A stretch of 10,800 nt of DNA from Methylophilaceae bacterium (GTDB lineage Bacteria; Pseudomonadota; Gammaproteobacteria; Burkholderiales; Methylophilaceae), in assembly GCA_006844635.1 (NCBI GenBank), contig SPJO01000174.1:1-10800 (forward strand). Direction: 5' to 3'. Each line of letters begins with the position of its first letter. Positions within the stretch are counted from its first letter, which is position 1. The notes beneath the pieces were generated by a model. It saw only the letters and a program-made list of their open reading frames with translations. It was not told the DNA's origin and did no database searches. A program made the translations under genes and the position numbers. Below are positions 1-6,022 of the stretch, piece after piece.

Positions 1-544
1 CATACAAAGCATCCGGCATTAACTGACTATCTGGGTAAGTTTTGATAAATGCATCATAAGCAGTAAATGCTTCTTTATGTTTTGCATTCTGGCTGAGCTT
101 ATATGCTTGCTTGTAGGCTTGCACATCCTCAGACTGCTCTAGTGTTGGCTCACCTTCTTCAAATCCCACAGAAGGACTCGCCTCACCTGTTGCCATCTCT
201 TCTAGCTTGCGCAACCTTGCATCAGTATCGGCGTAAAGGTCCTTTTGACGGTTTTCAGCAGTTTCTAATGCATGGTTAGCAACTTCTAAACCACCTCTTA
301 ATTGAGCTACTTCTTGTTTAAGTAGCTCAATCTCATTCTGCATATCTAGCAAACCTTGCGTTTGTATTGTTAAGCGCCTTTTTAAATCTTCAATCTCAGC
401 TGTTTGGGCATCATTGACTTCTTGACTTTTCGCTTCAACATCTAAGATTTTTTTCCGCGCTTCTTTATCATCAAAAAGCGCGGCTTGGGCAGTCAATACA
501 AACAAACTCAAGCCTACGAATAGGCTTTTTTGCAATGTAGTCAT
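1..544 (-). CDS. cpoB: CpoB (YbgF), Tol-Pal-associated division coordinator, 5' part only
   Basis: The frame is open from an ATG at 544 to the window edge (181 codons, no stop), so the C-terminal part is missing. Residues 1-21 look like a Sec signal peptide with an AQA-A cleavage site. Residues from about 28 to 118 are rich in Glu, Lys, Gln and Leu with heptad spacing, fitting the N-terminal coiled coil that trimerises CpoB. After an acidic linker (about 120-137), residues from about 140 begin a TPR repeat (AYKQAYKLSQNAKHKEAFTAYD, here split by description; then FIKTYPDS). In E. coli CpoB is periplasmic, binds TolA and coordinates PBP1B activity with outer-membrane constriction. The gene begins 3 bases after the pal stop, so it is the last visible gene of the tol-pal operon and probably coupled to pal. 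Identity rests on domain order and position; the rest of the TPR region cannot be seen. Confidence 0.9.
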   Translation of the reverse strand, partial: MTTLQKSLFVGLSLFVLTAQAALFDDKEARKKILDVEAKSQEVNDAQTAEIEDLKRRLTIQTQGLLDMQNEIELLKQEVAQLRGGLEVANHALETAENRQKDLYADTDARLRKLEEMATGEASPSVGFEEGEPTLEQSEDVQAYKQAYKLSQNAKHKEAFTAYDAFIKTYPDSQLMPDALY

Positions 545-547
545 AAA

Positions 548-1102
548 TTACTCGTTTGGATAAACGATTTCCACACGACGGTCTTGCTGGTAGCAATCTT
601 CGCTAGCGCAGTTAGGATTTGCATTCTCTTCACCATAACTCACTGTTTCGATTTGGCTATCTGAAACACCTAAGATGTTCAACGCTTTTTTCACAGCAAC
701 TGCACGACGTTGTGCTAGTGATAAGTTGTACTCACGTGCACCGCGCTCATCAGCATTACCTTGTAATGTCATTTTAGTAGCAGTATGTGCATTTAAGTAT
801 TTTGCATGTGCTTCCACATTTGGACGAAACTCAGCACGAATCGTGTCGCTGTTGTAATCAAAGTAAATGTTACGCTTAGATAAGATGCTGTTTGGATCAT
901 TCAACTCATTAACATTGCTGTTTGCAGCAGACCCATCAATAACAGCGCCTTTTACATCAGAGCTATCAGCTGAAGAAGCTGAAGCGCTTTTATCTTCTAC
1001 TTCCGCACCATCTTTAATAGGTGTACTTTTACAACCTACTAAAAATACTGAAATCGCTGCGGCAATCAGTAGTTTTGATCGAATATTTGTTGGGTTTGTC
1101 AT
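548..1102 (-). CDS. pal: Pal, peptidoglycan-associated outer-membrane lipoprotein
   Basis: The 184-residue protein starts with a lipoprotein signal ending in the lipobox LVGC, so Cys24 is the predicted lipidated N-terminus. The next residue is Lys, not Asp, which fits Lol-dependent sorting to the outer membrane. A Ser/Ala/Asp-rich tether (about 25-72) leads to an OmpA-like peptidoglycan-binding domain (about 76-184). That domain has IYFDYNSDTI, the NADERG motif at 116-121 and the NLSLAQRRA helix, matching the diaminopimelate-binding region of the family. Pal anchors the outer membrane to peptidoglycan and exchanges between TolB and the cell wall. The frame is open upstream to 1159, but the ATG at 1102 is chosen: AAGGAG lies 6 bases before it and the lipoprotein signal begins there. 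Odd point: Cys165 and Cys170 sit in a loop where E. coli Pal has LGHDEA and no cysteines. Confidence 0.97.
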   Translation of the reverse strand: MTNPTNIRSKLLIAAAISVFLVGCKSTPIKDGAEVEDKSASASSADSSDVKGAVIDGSAANSNVNELNDPNSILSKRNIYFDYNSDTIRAEFRPNVEAHAKYLNAHTATKMTLQGNADERGAREYNLSLAQRRAVAVKKALNILGVSDSQIETVSYGEENANPNCASEDCYQQDRRVEIVYPNE

Positions 1103-1108
1103 GCATTG

Positions 1109-1114
1109 CTCCTT
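1109..1114 (-). promoter_or_regulatory. Ribosome binding site that fixes the pal start
   Basis: AAGGAG on the minus strand lies 6 bases before the ATG at 1102. It supports this ATG over the upstream in-frame ATG at 1159, which would put a 19-residue polar extension in front of the lipoprotein signal. Confidence 0.8.
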
Positions 1115-1166
1115 TTCTGTTCGGTTAGGGATATTCTTTTCTAAAAGCTCATTGTACAACTAAGAC

Positions 1167-2441
1167 CTACTTAAGCATAGGCCCCCAAGCCGGCTCGCGC
1201 ACATCACCACGGGCCTCCTTTAGACTTTGTCGTACTTTACCATCAAATGACACTGCTGCCAAAGACCCTCTAGCGCCTTTTTTCGTCGCATACAGAATCA
1301 TGCTGCCATTTGGCGCAAAACTTGGTGATTCATCCTGACGTCCCTGACTCAGCAACTGCACTTGCCCTGTCGTCATATCTTTTACTGCTACTTTAAAGCT
1401 GCCACCATCATTGCGAATGTACGATAGTAGTTTGCCATCTTTTGAAAAGTGTGGACTCACGTTATAGTTACCCTGGAATGTCACGCGACTCGCACCGCCA
1501 CCATTCACCGAAGTTTTATAAATTTGCGGGCTTCCACCACGGTCAGAACTAAAGTATATCCATTTCCCATCAGGTGAGAAAACTGGCTCAGTATCAATTC
1601 CTCGACTTTTCGTAATGCGCTTCAAACCGCCGCCGTTGGCATTAATTGTGTAAATTTGCGAGTTAGCACCATAGGTCAAAACAATGGCCAGCTTTCTACC
1701 ATCTGGCGACCATGATGGCGCACTATTATTACCCTTGTAATTCGCAACAATTTTACGCTTACCTGTTGTAAGTGTATGCACAAAGACAATCGGCTTTTTC
1801 TTTTCGAACGACACATAAGCCATCTTCGTCCCATCTGGGGACCATGATGGAGAAATCACCGGTTCAATAGAGTTCACCAATGCTTGTGGGTTATAGCCAT
1901 CCGCATCTGCCACATATAGGTAGTGGCGTGAGCCTTTCTTCGTCACATACGCTATCCGACTCGCAAAAGCACCTGGCTTACCTGTTAACTTTTCATAAAT
2001 GACATCAGCGATTCTGTGTGCTGTCATTCTTGCATGCTTTGGTTTCAGCTGAAAATCCACATCAGCCAATGTCCTTTGCTTCAAAACATCAACCAATTGG
2101 AACGAGGCCTTCAGTTTGCCGCCTGCAATAGACGTCACATTGCCAACAACAACGGCTTGCGCCTGCAGTGCAGCCCACTCAGCGTGTCTAACCTGTGTTG
2201 CATTGGTCGGTTTGTTGGGCATGCCGCGTGTATCTAGCAGCCTAAACAGTCCACTACGCCTTAGATCGGCATTAATGATGTCAGCCATATCTTGTTTAAG
2301 GCTAGTACTGTTGCCAAATGGCACAACAGCAATCGGGATTTGTTGTGCACTACCGCCAGTAATTTCAATATCAAGTGCGGCATGTGAAGTGAACGTAAAT
2401 AAACTAAAGAACGTAAGAACGACGAGTCTAATGGTATGCAT
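1167..2441 (-). CDS. tolB: TolB, periplasmic beta-propeller of the Tol-Pal system
   Basis: The protein has 424 residues, close to the usual length of about 430. Residues 1-21 form a Sec signal peptide (TSHA-ALD); the mature N-terminus beginning ALDIEITGG corresponds to the segment that in E. coli TolB contacts TolA. An N-terminal TolB_N domain (to about residue 150) precedes a six-bladed PD40/WD40-like propeller. Its repeats are visible as PSWSPDGTKMAYV, PSWSPDGRKLAIV, PVFSPDGKWIYFS, PHFSKDGKLLSYI and PSFAPNGSMILYA, with a last EPAWGP strand. TolB binds Pal and TolA and regulates Pal's hold on peptidoglycan. An in-frame stop six codons before the ATG rules out a longer protein. No good Shine-Dalgarno sequence precedes it; the leader is A-rich. 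The gene lies 106 bases after tolA and 64 before pal. Confidence 0.97.
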   Translation of the reverse strand: MHTIRLVVLTFFSLFTFTSHAALDIEITGGSAQQIPIAVVPFGNSTSLKQDMADIINADLRRSGLFRLLDTRGMPNKPTNATQVRHAEWAALQAQAVVVGNVTSIAGGKLKASFQLVDVLKQRTLADVDFQLKPKHARMTAHRIADVIYEKLTGKPGAFASRIAYVTKKGSRHYLYVADADGYNPQALVNSIEPVISPSWSPDGTKMAYVSFEKKKPIVFVHTLTTGKRKIVANYKGNNSAPSWSPDGRKLAIVLTYGANSQIYTINANGGGLKRITKSRGIDTEPVFSPDGKWIYFSSDRGGSPQIYKTSVNGGGASRVTFQGNYNVSPHFSKDGKLLSYIRNDGGSFKVAVKDMTTGQVQLLSQGRQDESPSFAPNGSMILYATKKGARGSLAAVSFDGKVRQSLKEARGDVREPAWGPMLK

Positions 2442-2493
2442 GTTTGTTTTAGTGTCTTATTTCAAAAAAAGTTCAAATTAATTTTACTGTAAC

Positions 2494-2517
2494 TAATTAC
2501 TAACGCTATCGTAATTA
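2494..2517. repeat. AT-rich inverted repeat in the tolA-tolB gap
   Basis: TAATTAC at 2494-2500 and GTAATTA at 2511-2517 form a 7-bp stem around a 10-base spacer; the right copy is itself a palindrome (GTAATTAC, 2511-2518). The stem has only one G-C pair and no T-run directly follows it on either strand, so a terminator is unlikely. An operator site or chance in AT-rich DNA is possible. The 106-base gap (2442-2547) is otherwise AT-rich with weak promoter-like hexamers (for example TAAAAT at 2481-2486, minus strand), none with a convincing partner. Confidence 0.3.
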
Positions 2518-2547
2518 CACTTTGTTACATCTGATCGTGAAGTGAGC

Positions 2548-3402
2548 TTACTCATTGGGCTTGAATTTAAGATTTAGGTTCCGGAAACTTGTAAACGCAT
2601 TAGCATCGGTCGGCACCGGCAATGGCTCTGATGCGATTACTGCACGCTCGATGGCATCATCACAAGCTGCATTGCCGCTTGATTTGCTTAAGGTCGGCGC
2701 GCTACCAAACTCTCCTGTTGGCAACAGGTTGAGTTTTACAATCGCCACTGGGTTACCCTCAGAGCAAAGCGACTTATTCACATTCCCTCTGATTTTGGCC
2801 GTGATTTTAGCAACATACTTATTCATTTCACCTTGACTTGCGCCACTAGGCTTGCTTGGTGCACCTTGCCCCACCTCTGCTTGCAAGTCTTTCAGGCGCT
2901 TCTCATTTTCCGTCTCAACCTCATCATCAAATGCCGCTGCTTGCAATTGCTTCAGTTTCTTTAGACGCTCTTTTTCTTTACGTTTCTTTTCTGCTAATTT
3001 TTTCTTTTTCAACGCCTCTTTTTTTGCCAGTTCTTTTTTCTTTCGCTCCTCTTCAAGCTTCTTCTTTTTCTCTTCCTCTAATTTCTTTTTATTCTCAAGC
3101 TCGATATCCACCTCAGGCTCCGGTTCAGGGAGCGGCTCCGGCTCCACCACAGGCTCTGGCTCGATTTCTGGCAAAGGCTCCGGCTCTGGTTCAGGCTGTG
3201 GCTCTGGCTCGGGTTCTGGCATCGGAGGTGGTGTCGTATTATTCGGCAACTCACTCCACAAATCGACATCGCTGACACTCACAACTGTATGTGCTGCTTT
3301 CCAGTTAAATGAAAACAGCATCGCAGCCAATAACGCAATATGCACCAGTAGTGCCAGTAGCCCTGACTTCCATGCAATTGCTCTTTCGTGCTTTCTAAAC
3401 AT
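2548..3402 (-). CDS. tolA: TolA, trans-periplasmic arm of the Tol-Pal system
   Basis: TolA spans the periplasm and passes energy from TolQ-TolR to TolB/Pal at the outer membrane. The 284 residues show one N-terminal membrane helix (about 13-32, with His21 inside it), a Pro-Glu repeat segment (58-97), a Lys/Glu-rich helical segment (about 105-152), a Gly/Ser/Pro linker (about 177-191) and a C-terminal TolA/TonB-fold domain (about 193-284). The last has KIRGNV, LPTGEFG, KSSGNAACD and FRNLNLKFKP. Cys213 and Cys247 match the disulphide pair of E. coli domain III. The protein is much shorter than E. coli TolA (421), mainly in the helical arm. In the membrane helix His21 fits the functional His, but the residue four before it is Ala where E. 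coli has Ser18. It starts 5 bases after tolR with a weak ribosome binding site, suggesting coupling. Confidence 0.96.
   Translation of the reverse strand: MFRKHERAIAWKSGLLALLVHIALLAAMLFSFNWKAAHTVVSVSDVDLWSELPNNTTPPPMPEPEPEPQPEPEPEPLPEIEPEPVVEPEPLPEPEPEVDIELENKKKLEEEKKKKLEEERKKKELAKKEALKKKKLAEKKRKEKERLKKLKQLQAAAFDDEVETENEKRLKDLQAEVGQGAPSKPSGASQGEMNKYVAKITAKIRGNVNKSLCSEGNPVAIVKLNLLPTGEFGSAPTLSKSSGNAACDDAIERAVIASEPLPVPTDANAFTSFRNLNLKFKPNE
3112..3231 (-). repeat. Pro-Glu low-complexity repeat inside tolA
   Basis: This segment encodes TolA residues 58-97, almost entirely alternating Pro and Glu with a few Leu, Val, Ile, Gln and Met. The DNA is a degenerate GGCTCN-type hexamer repeat on the plus strand, likely to vary in copy number between strains. 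The composition resembles the Glu-Pro part of TonB's periplasm-spanning region, which forms a stiff extended chain. Confidence 0.85.
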
Positions 3403-3407
3403 ACTGC

Positions 3408-3800
3408 TTAAGGTGCTGGTTGAAACAACAAGCCAACTTTTTCCACTTTTGCTTGTTTGAGCAAGTCCATCACTTCAACCACTTTCCCATATTCCGTTTT
3501 TTCATCTGCCGCCACCACGACTGCACGCGGCGCACTTTCAAGCTGCGTTTTCACTTCAAACAGAAGTTGATCGCGCGGTAATACTTGACCTTGAATTTCA
3601 GCATCACCACTTTTTCTGACGGTAATCACTAACGGTGCTGCGGTTTGCTTCAAGCTTTGGCCCACCGAAGGTAGGTCTACCACGCCTGGGTTAGTCATCG
3701 GTGCGGTGACCATAAAAATTACCAGCAACACCAGTGTCACATCGATATAAGGCACCACATTGATTTGGTTCATCATGCGACGTTTACGTGTTCTTGCCAT
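3408..3800 (-). CDS. tolR: TolR, ExbD-family stator partner of TolQ
   Basis: This 130-residue protein has the ExbD/TolR layout: a short basic cytoplasmic tail (MARTRKRRMMNQI), one membrane helix (about 15-34) and a small periplasmic domain. Asp20 in the helix sequence PYIDVTLVLLVIFMV corresponds to Asp23 of E. coli TolR, the proton-pathway residue needed to energise TolA. The following TAPMTNPGVVDLP is the conserved junction to the periplasmic part, which in the family dimerises and can bind peptidoglycan. AAGGAG lies 6 bases before the ATG (3807-3812), a strong ribosome binding site that may set high output relative to its neighbours. The gene sits 35 bases after tolQ and 5 before tolA. The membrane-edge motifs and order QRA make TolR far more likely than ExbD. 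Confidence 0.96.
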   Translation of the reverse strand: MARTRKRRMMNQINVVPYIDVTLVLLVIFMVTAPMTNPGVVDLPSVGQSLKQTAAPLVITVRKSGDAEIQGQVLPRDQLLFEVKTQLESAPRAVVVAADEKTEYGKVVEVMDLLKQAKVEKVGLLFQPAP

Positions 3801-3806
3801 CTAAAT

Positions 3807-3812
3807 CTCCTT
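3807..3812 (-). promoter_or_regulatory. Strong ribosome binding site for tolR
   Basis: AAGGAG lies 6 bases before the tolR ATG, within the 35-base tolQ-tolR gap. It is one of the two best Shine-Dalgarno matches in the operon and contrasts with the weak sites before tolA and tolB. Confidence 0.75.
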
Positions 3813-3835
3813 TGGAATAACGAAGTCTAGTTTAA

Positions 3836-4528
3836 CTACACGCGACGCTGCAGAATGTTGGTAAACTCTTCCATAAAGCTTTCATAGCGAACAGAGAGCC
3901 GGTCCACTCTAGAAGCAAAGCGGTTATAGGCAAGCACTGCTGGAATCGCCGCAAATAAGCCAATCGCTGTTGCAACTAAGGCTTCTGCAATACCTGGCGC
4001 CACTTGGCTTAAGGTTGCTTGTGCGACATTAGATAAACCACGGAATGAATTCATAATCCCCCAGACAGTCCCAAACAAACCAATATAAGGGCTAACAGAA
4101 CCAACTGAAGCAAGAAAAGGTAAGTGTGAGTCCAACTCATCCATCTCACGATTAAAAGATGCCTGCATCGCACGTCTGGAACCTTCCATCGCATCACTTA
4201 CGTCCATTTTTGAACCGCCATTGTTGCTATGTTGTTTATGGCGGACAAACTCTTTAAAGCCTGCTTCAAAGATGCTAGCCATGCCTTGCGATTTACGACG
4301 CTTGCCTGATGAAAGACCGTCATATAGTTTATTTAAATCGCCACCGGACCAAAAAGCCGTTTCAAATTTCTCAGCATTATCTTCCGCTTTTTTAAGCATA
4401 AACACCTTGATAAAGATGTACCACCAAGAAAATATGGATGTGATTATCAAGATCACCATCACAACCTGCACTGGGATACTGGCGCCAAGCACCAGGCTTA
4501 CCAATGACATATCATCTGCTACATTCAT
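3836..4528 (-). CDS. tolQ: TolQ, MotA/ExbB-family proton-channel subunit
   Basis: The 230-residue protein has three predicted membrane helices (about 16-43, 137-160 and 174-202) and a long cytoplasmic loop between the first and second, as in ExbB/TolQ. The conserved signatures SPYIGLFGTVWGIM and PGIAEALVATAIGL are intact. Thr154 and Thr187 fall at the positions of E. coli Thr145 and Thr178, which line the proton path with the TolR Asp. TolQ forms the pentameric inner-membrane stator that drives TolA. The start ATG overlaps the ybgC stop in an ATGA arrangement, and GGAG lies 5 bases upstream, so translation is probably coupled to ybgC. Length equals that of E. coli TolQ (230). Context with tolR, tolA, tolB and pal excludes ExbB. 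Confidence 0.97.
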   Translation of the reverse strand: MNVADDMSLVSLVLGASIPVQVVMVILIITSIFSWWYIFIKVFMLKKAEDNAEKFETAFWSGGDLNKLYDGLSSGKRRKSQGMASIFEAGFKEFVRHKQHSNNGGSKMDVSDAMEGSRRAMQASFNREMDELDSHLPFLASVGSVSPYIGLFGTVWGIMNSFRGLSNVAQATLSQVAPGIAEALVATAIGLFAAIPAVLAYNRFASRVDRLSVRYESFMEEFTNILQRRV

Positions 4529-4947
4529 ACTGTCTCCATTTTTAATCTTACTTGCTGAGGAATAACACTCGGTTTAAAGGAAAGTGCGTCCACACAAGCA
4601 ACTCTGACCTGCGCTTGCACTAAAAGTTGACTATTCGTTGTAATTTTTTGCAAAAAGTTAAAGCTGCTACGGCCTAGTTTTTCTAATTCACTACTCACAT
4701 GCAATAAATCATTAAACTTAGCTGGCTTCTTAAAAGCGATAGACATACTATGCACGACAAACAGAATTTGCAAGTCATCTCTGAGCACAGTTTGCTCAAA
4801 CCCTAAGTGTCGCAACCATTCTGTTCGCGCGCGCTCCATATAGTTTAAATACTGACTGTGATAAACCACGCCACCAGCATCTGTGTCTTCATAATAGACG
4901 CGCACTGGCCAATCGAATATCTGATGGCTTGACGTTACTGTTGCCAC
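4525..4947 (-). CDS. ybgC: YbgC, Tol-Pal-associated acyl-CoA thioesterase
   Basis: This 140-residue protein is a hotdog-fold 4-hydroxybenzoyl-CoA thioesterase-type enzyme. The family signature YYEDTDAGGVVYH is intact: Asp23 matches catalytic Asp18 and His30 matches His25 of E. coli YbgC, followed by YMERARTEWLR. Members hydrolyse acyl-CoA thioesters in the cytoplasm and have been linked to phospholipid metabolism; the reason for their constant link to tolQRAB is not settled. The start is a GTG at 4947, lying inside the last codons of ruvB (13-base overlap). GGAG ends 4 bases before it, and no other start fits before the conserved RVYYEDTD. The stop overlaps the tolQ start. So ybgC is locked between ruvB and tolQ by overlaps at both ends. 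Confidence 0.95.
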   Translation of the reverse strand: MATVTSSHQIFDWPVRVYYEDTDAGGVVYHSQYLNYMERARTEWLRHLGFEQTVLRDDLQILFVVHSMSIAFKKPAKFNDLLHVSSELEKLGRSSFNFLQKITTNSQLLVQAQVRVACVDALSFKPSVIPQQVRLKMETV

Positions 4948-5972
4948 AAATCTCCCGACTCCAGCGACTTAGGCACTTTTAAACCAAAATGCTCATATGC
5001 CAAGCTAGTTGCCACCCGCCCACGCGGCGTTCGCATCAAATAGCCCTGCTGAATCAAGTAGGGCTCTAACACATCTTCAATCGTATCCCGCTCTTCACCA
5101 ATTGCAGCGGCCAAATTGTCTAAACCAACAGGCCCACCACCAAACTTCTCTAAAACAGCCTGTAGTAACTTCCGGTCCATAACATCGAAGCCCAACTTGT
5201 CAACATCAAGCATCTGCAATGCAGCATCAGCAATTTCTTCACTAACATTACCATCCGACTTCACTTGTGCGTAATCTCTAACCCGACGTAATAGCCGGTT
5301 CGCTATCCGTGGCGTTCCTCTGGAACGTTTTGCAATTTCCATCGCACCGCTATCAGTCATCGTTAGCTCAAGCAAGCTAGCACTGCGGGTCACGATGCGG
5401 CTCAACTCTTCTGTCGTATAAAACTCCAACCGCGAAACAATACCAAAGCGATCACGTAAAGGGTTCGTTAACATGCCGGCACGGGTAGTTGCTCCTACCA
5501 ACGTAAAAGGCGCCAAGTCTAGTTTCACAGAACGGGCAGCAGGGCCTTCACCAATCATAATATCCAAATGGTAATCTTCCATGGCAGGATAAAGAATTTC
5601 CTCTACAACTGGTGATAAACGATGAATCTCGTCGATAAATAACACATCGTTTGGTTCTAGGTTTGTCAGTAGCGCGGCAAGATCGCCTGCACGCTCCAGC
5701 ACAGGCCCAGAAGTTTGTCGCAAGCTAACACCCATCTCACGAGCAATAATATTGGCGAGTGTTGTTTTACCCAAGCCAGGTGGACCGAATAATAAAACGT
5801 GGTCGAGTGCTTCTTGCCGCCCACGCGCCGCATTGATGAAAATCTCAAGCTGACCTCTTGCTTTTTCTTGCCCAATATACTCATCTAGTATTTTTGGACG
5901 CAAAGCCCGCTCAATGACTTCTTCTTGCGTGCTTTCAGTTTCCGACGCAATAAGGCGTTCGGTTTCAATCAT
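4935..5972 (-). CDS. ruvB: RuvB, Holliday-junction branch-migration ATPase
   Basis: RuvB is the hexameric AAA+ motor that, with RuvA, drives branch migration during recombination repair. With the ATG at 5972 the protein has 345 residues. Walker A GPPGLGKT is at 63-70, Walker B LFIDE ends at 114-115, then sensor 1 GATTRAG and the arginine-finger region NPLRDRFG (about 164-176). The C-terminal winged helix ends with MRTPRGRVAT. The frame also offers a TTG two codons earlier (5978), but MIETERLI aligns with the start of E. coli RuvB (MIEADRLI), so the ATG is preferred. There is no Shine-Dalgarno sequence before it; a TATAAT lies 17 bases upstream. Neither ruvA nor ruvC is next to it: the gene upstream is a GGDEF-EAL protein. 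It overlaps ybgC by 13 bases, tying it to the tol genes. Confidence 0.96.
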   Translation of the reverse strand: MIETERLIASETESTQEEVIERALRPKILDEYIGQEKARGQLEIFINAARGRQEALDHVLLFGPPGLGKTTLANIIAREMGVSLRQTSGPVLERAGDLAALLTNLEPNDVLFIDEIHRLSPVVEEILYPAMEDYHLDIMIGEGPAARSVKLDLAPFTLVGATTRAGMLTNPLRDRFGIVSRLEFYTTEELSRIVTRSASLLELTMTDSGAMEIAKRSRGTPRIANRLLRRVRDYAQVKSDGNVSEEIADAALQMLDVDKLGFDVMDRKLLQAVLEKFGGGPVGLDNLAAAIGEERDTIEDVLEPYLIQQGYLMRTPRGRVATSLAYEHFGLKVPKSLESGDLWQQ

Positions 5973-5989
5973 AATCAAACATTATTTGG

Positions 5990-5995
5990 ATTATA
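5990..5995 (-). promoter_or_regulatory. Candidate -10 box (TATAAT) for ruvB and the tol-pal operon
   Basis: A perfect TATAAT on the minus strand lies in the 50-base gap between the GGDEF-EAL stop and the ruvB ATG. No good -35 is found: the hexamer at 17-base spacing reads ACATTC. The TG of an extended -10 is present but one base too far upstream (TGGG before the box). If used, transcription would begin around 5982-5984, about 10-12 bases before the ruvB ATG, giving a nearly leaderless message. That would fit the missing ribosome binding site. Confidence 0.4.
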
Positions 5996-6022
5996 CCCAT
6001 CTAACGACAAGTGAATGTAGGC

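Noticed and set aside
1103..1159. 19-codon upstream extension of pal beginning at an ATG at 1159
   Set aside because: The extension is polar and would bury the lipoprotein signal, while the ATG at 1102 has AAGGAG at the right distance.
2460..2520. Possible intrinsic terminator between tolA and tolB
   Set aside because: The stem is AT-rich (7 bp, one G-C pair) and the T-run on the minus strand is separated from it by over 20 bases, so termination is not supported.
3078..3278. Short minus-strand frame within tolA
   Set aside because: Out-of-frame shadow produced by the Pro-Glu and Lys repeats, with no recognisable domain.
2852..3460. 202-codon plus-strand frame rich in Ser-Gly repeats
   Set aside because: It is the antisense of the tolA Pro-Glu and Lys-rich regions; the repeats simply mirror Pro-Glu codons. 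It has no independent coding sign and tolA is certain.
5973..5978. TTG start for ruvB two codons upstream
   Set aside because: The ATG at 5972 matches the conserved MIE-RLI start of RuvB proteins, and the TTG has no ribosome binding site.
5965..5982. Five-codon frame (ATG at 5982) overlapping the ruvB start, a possible leader peptide
   Set aside because: Too short to support as a gene, with no ribosome binding site; most likely chance.
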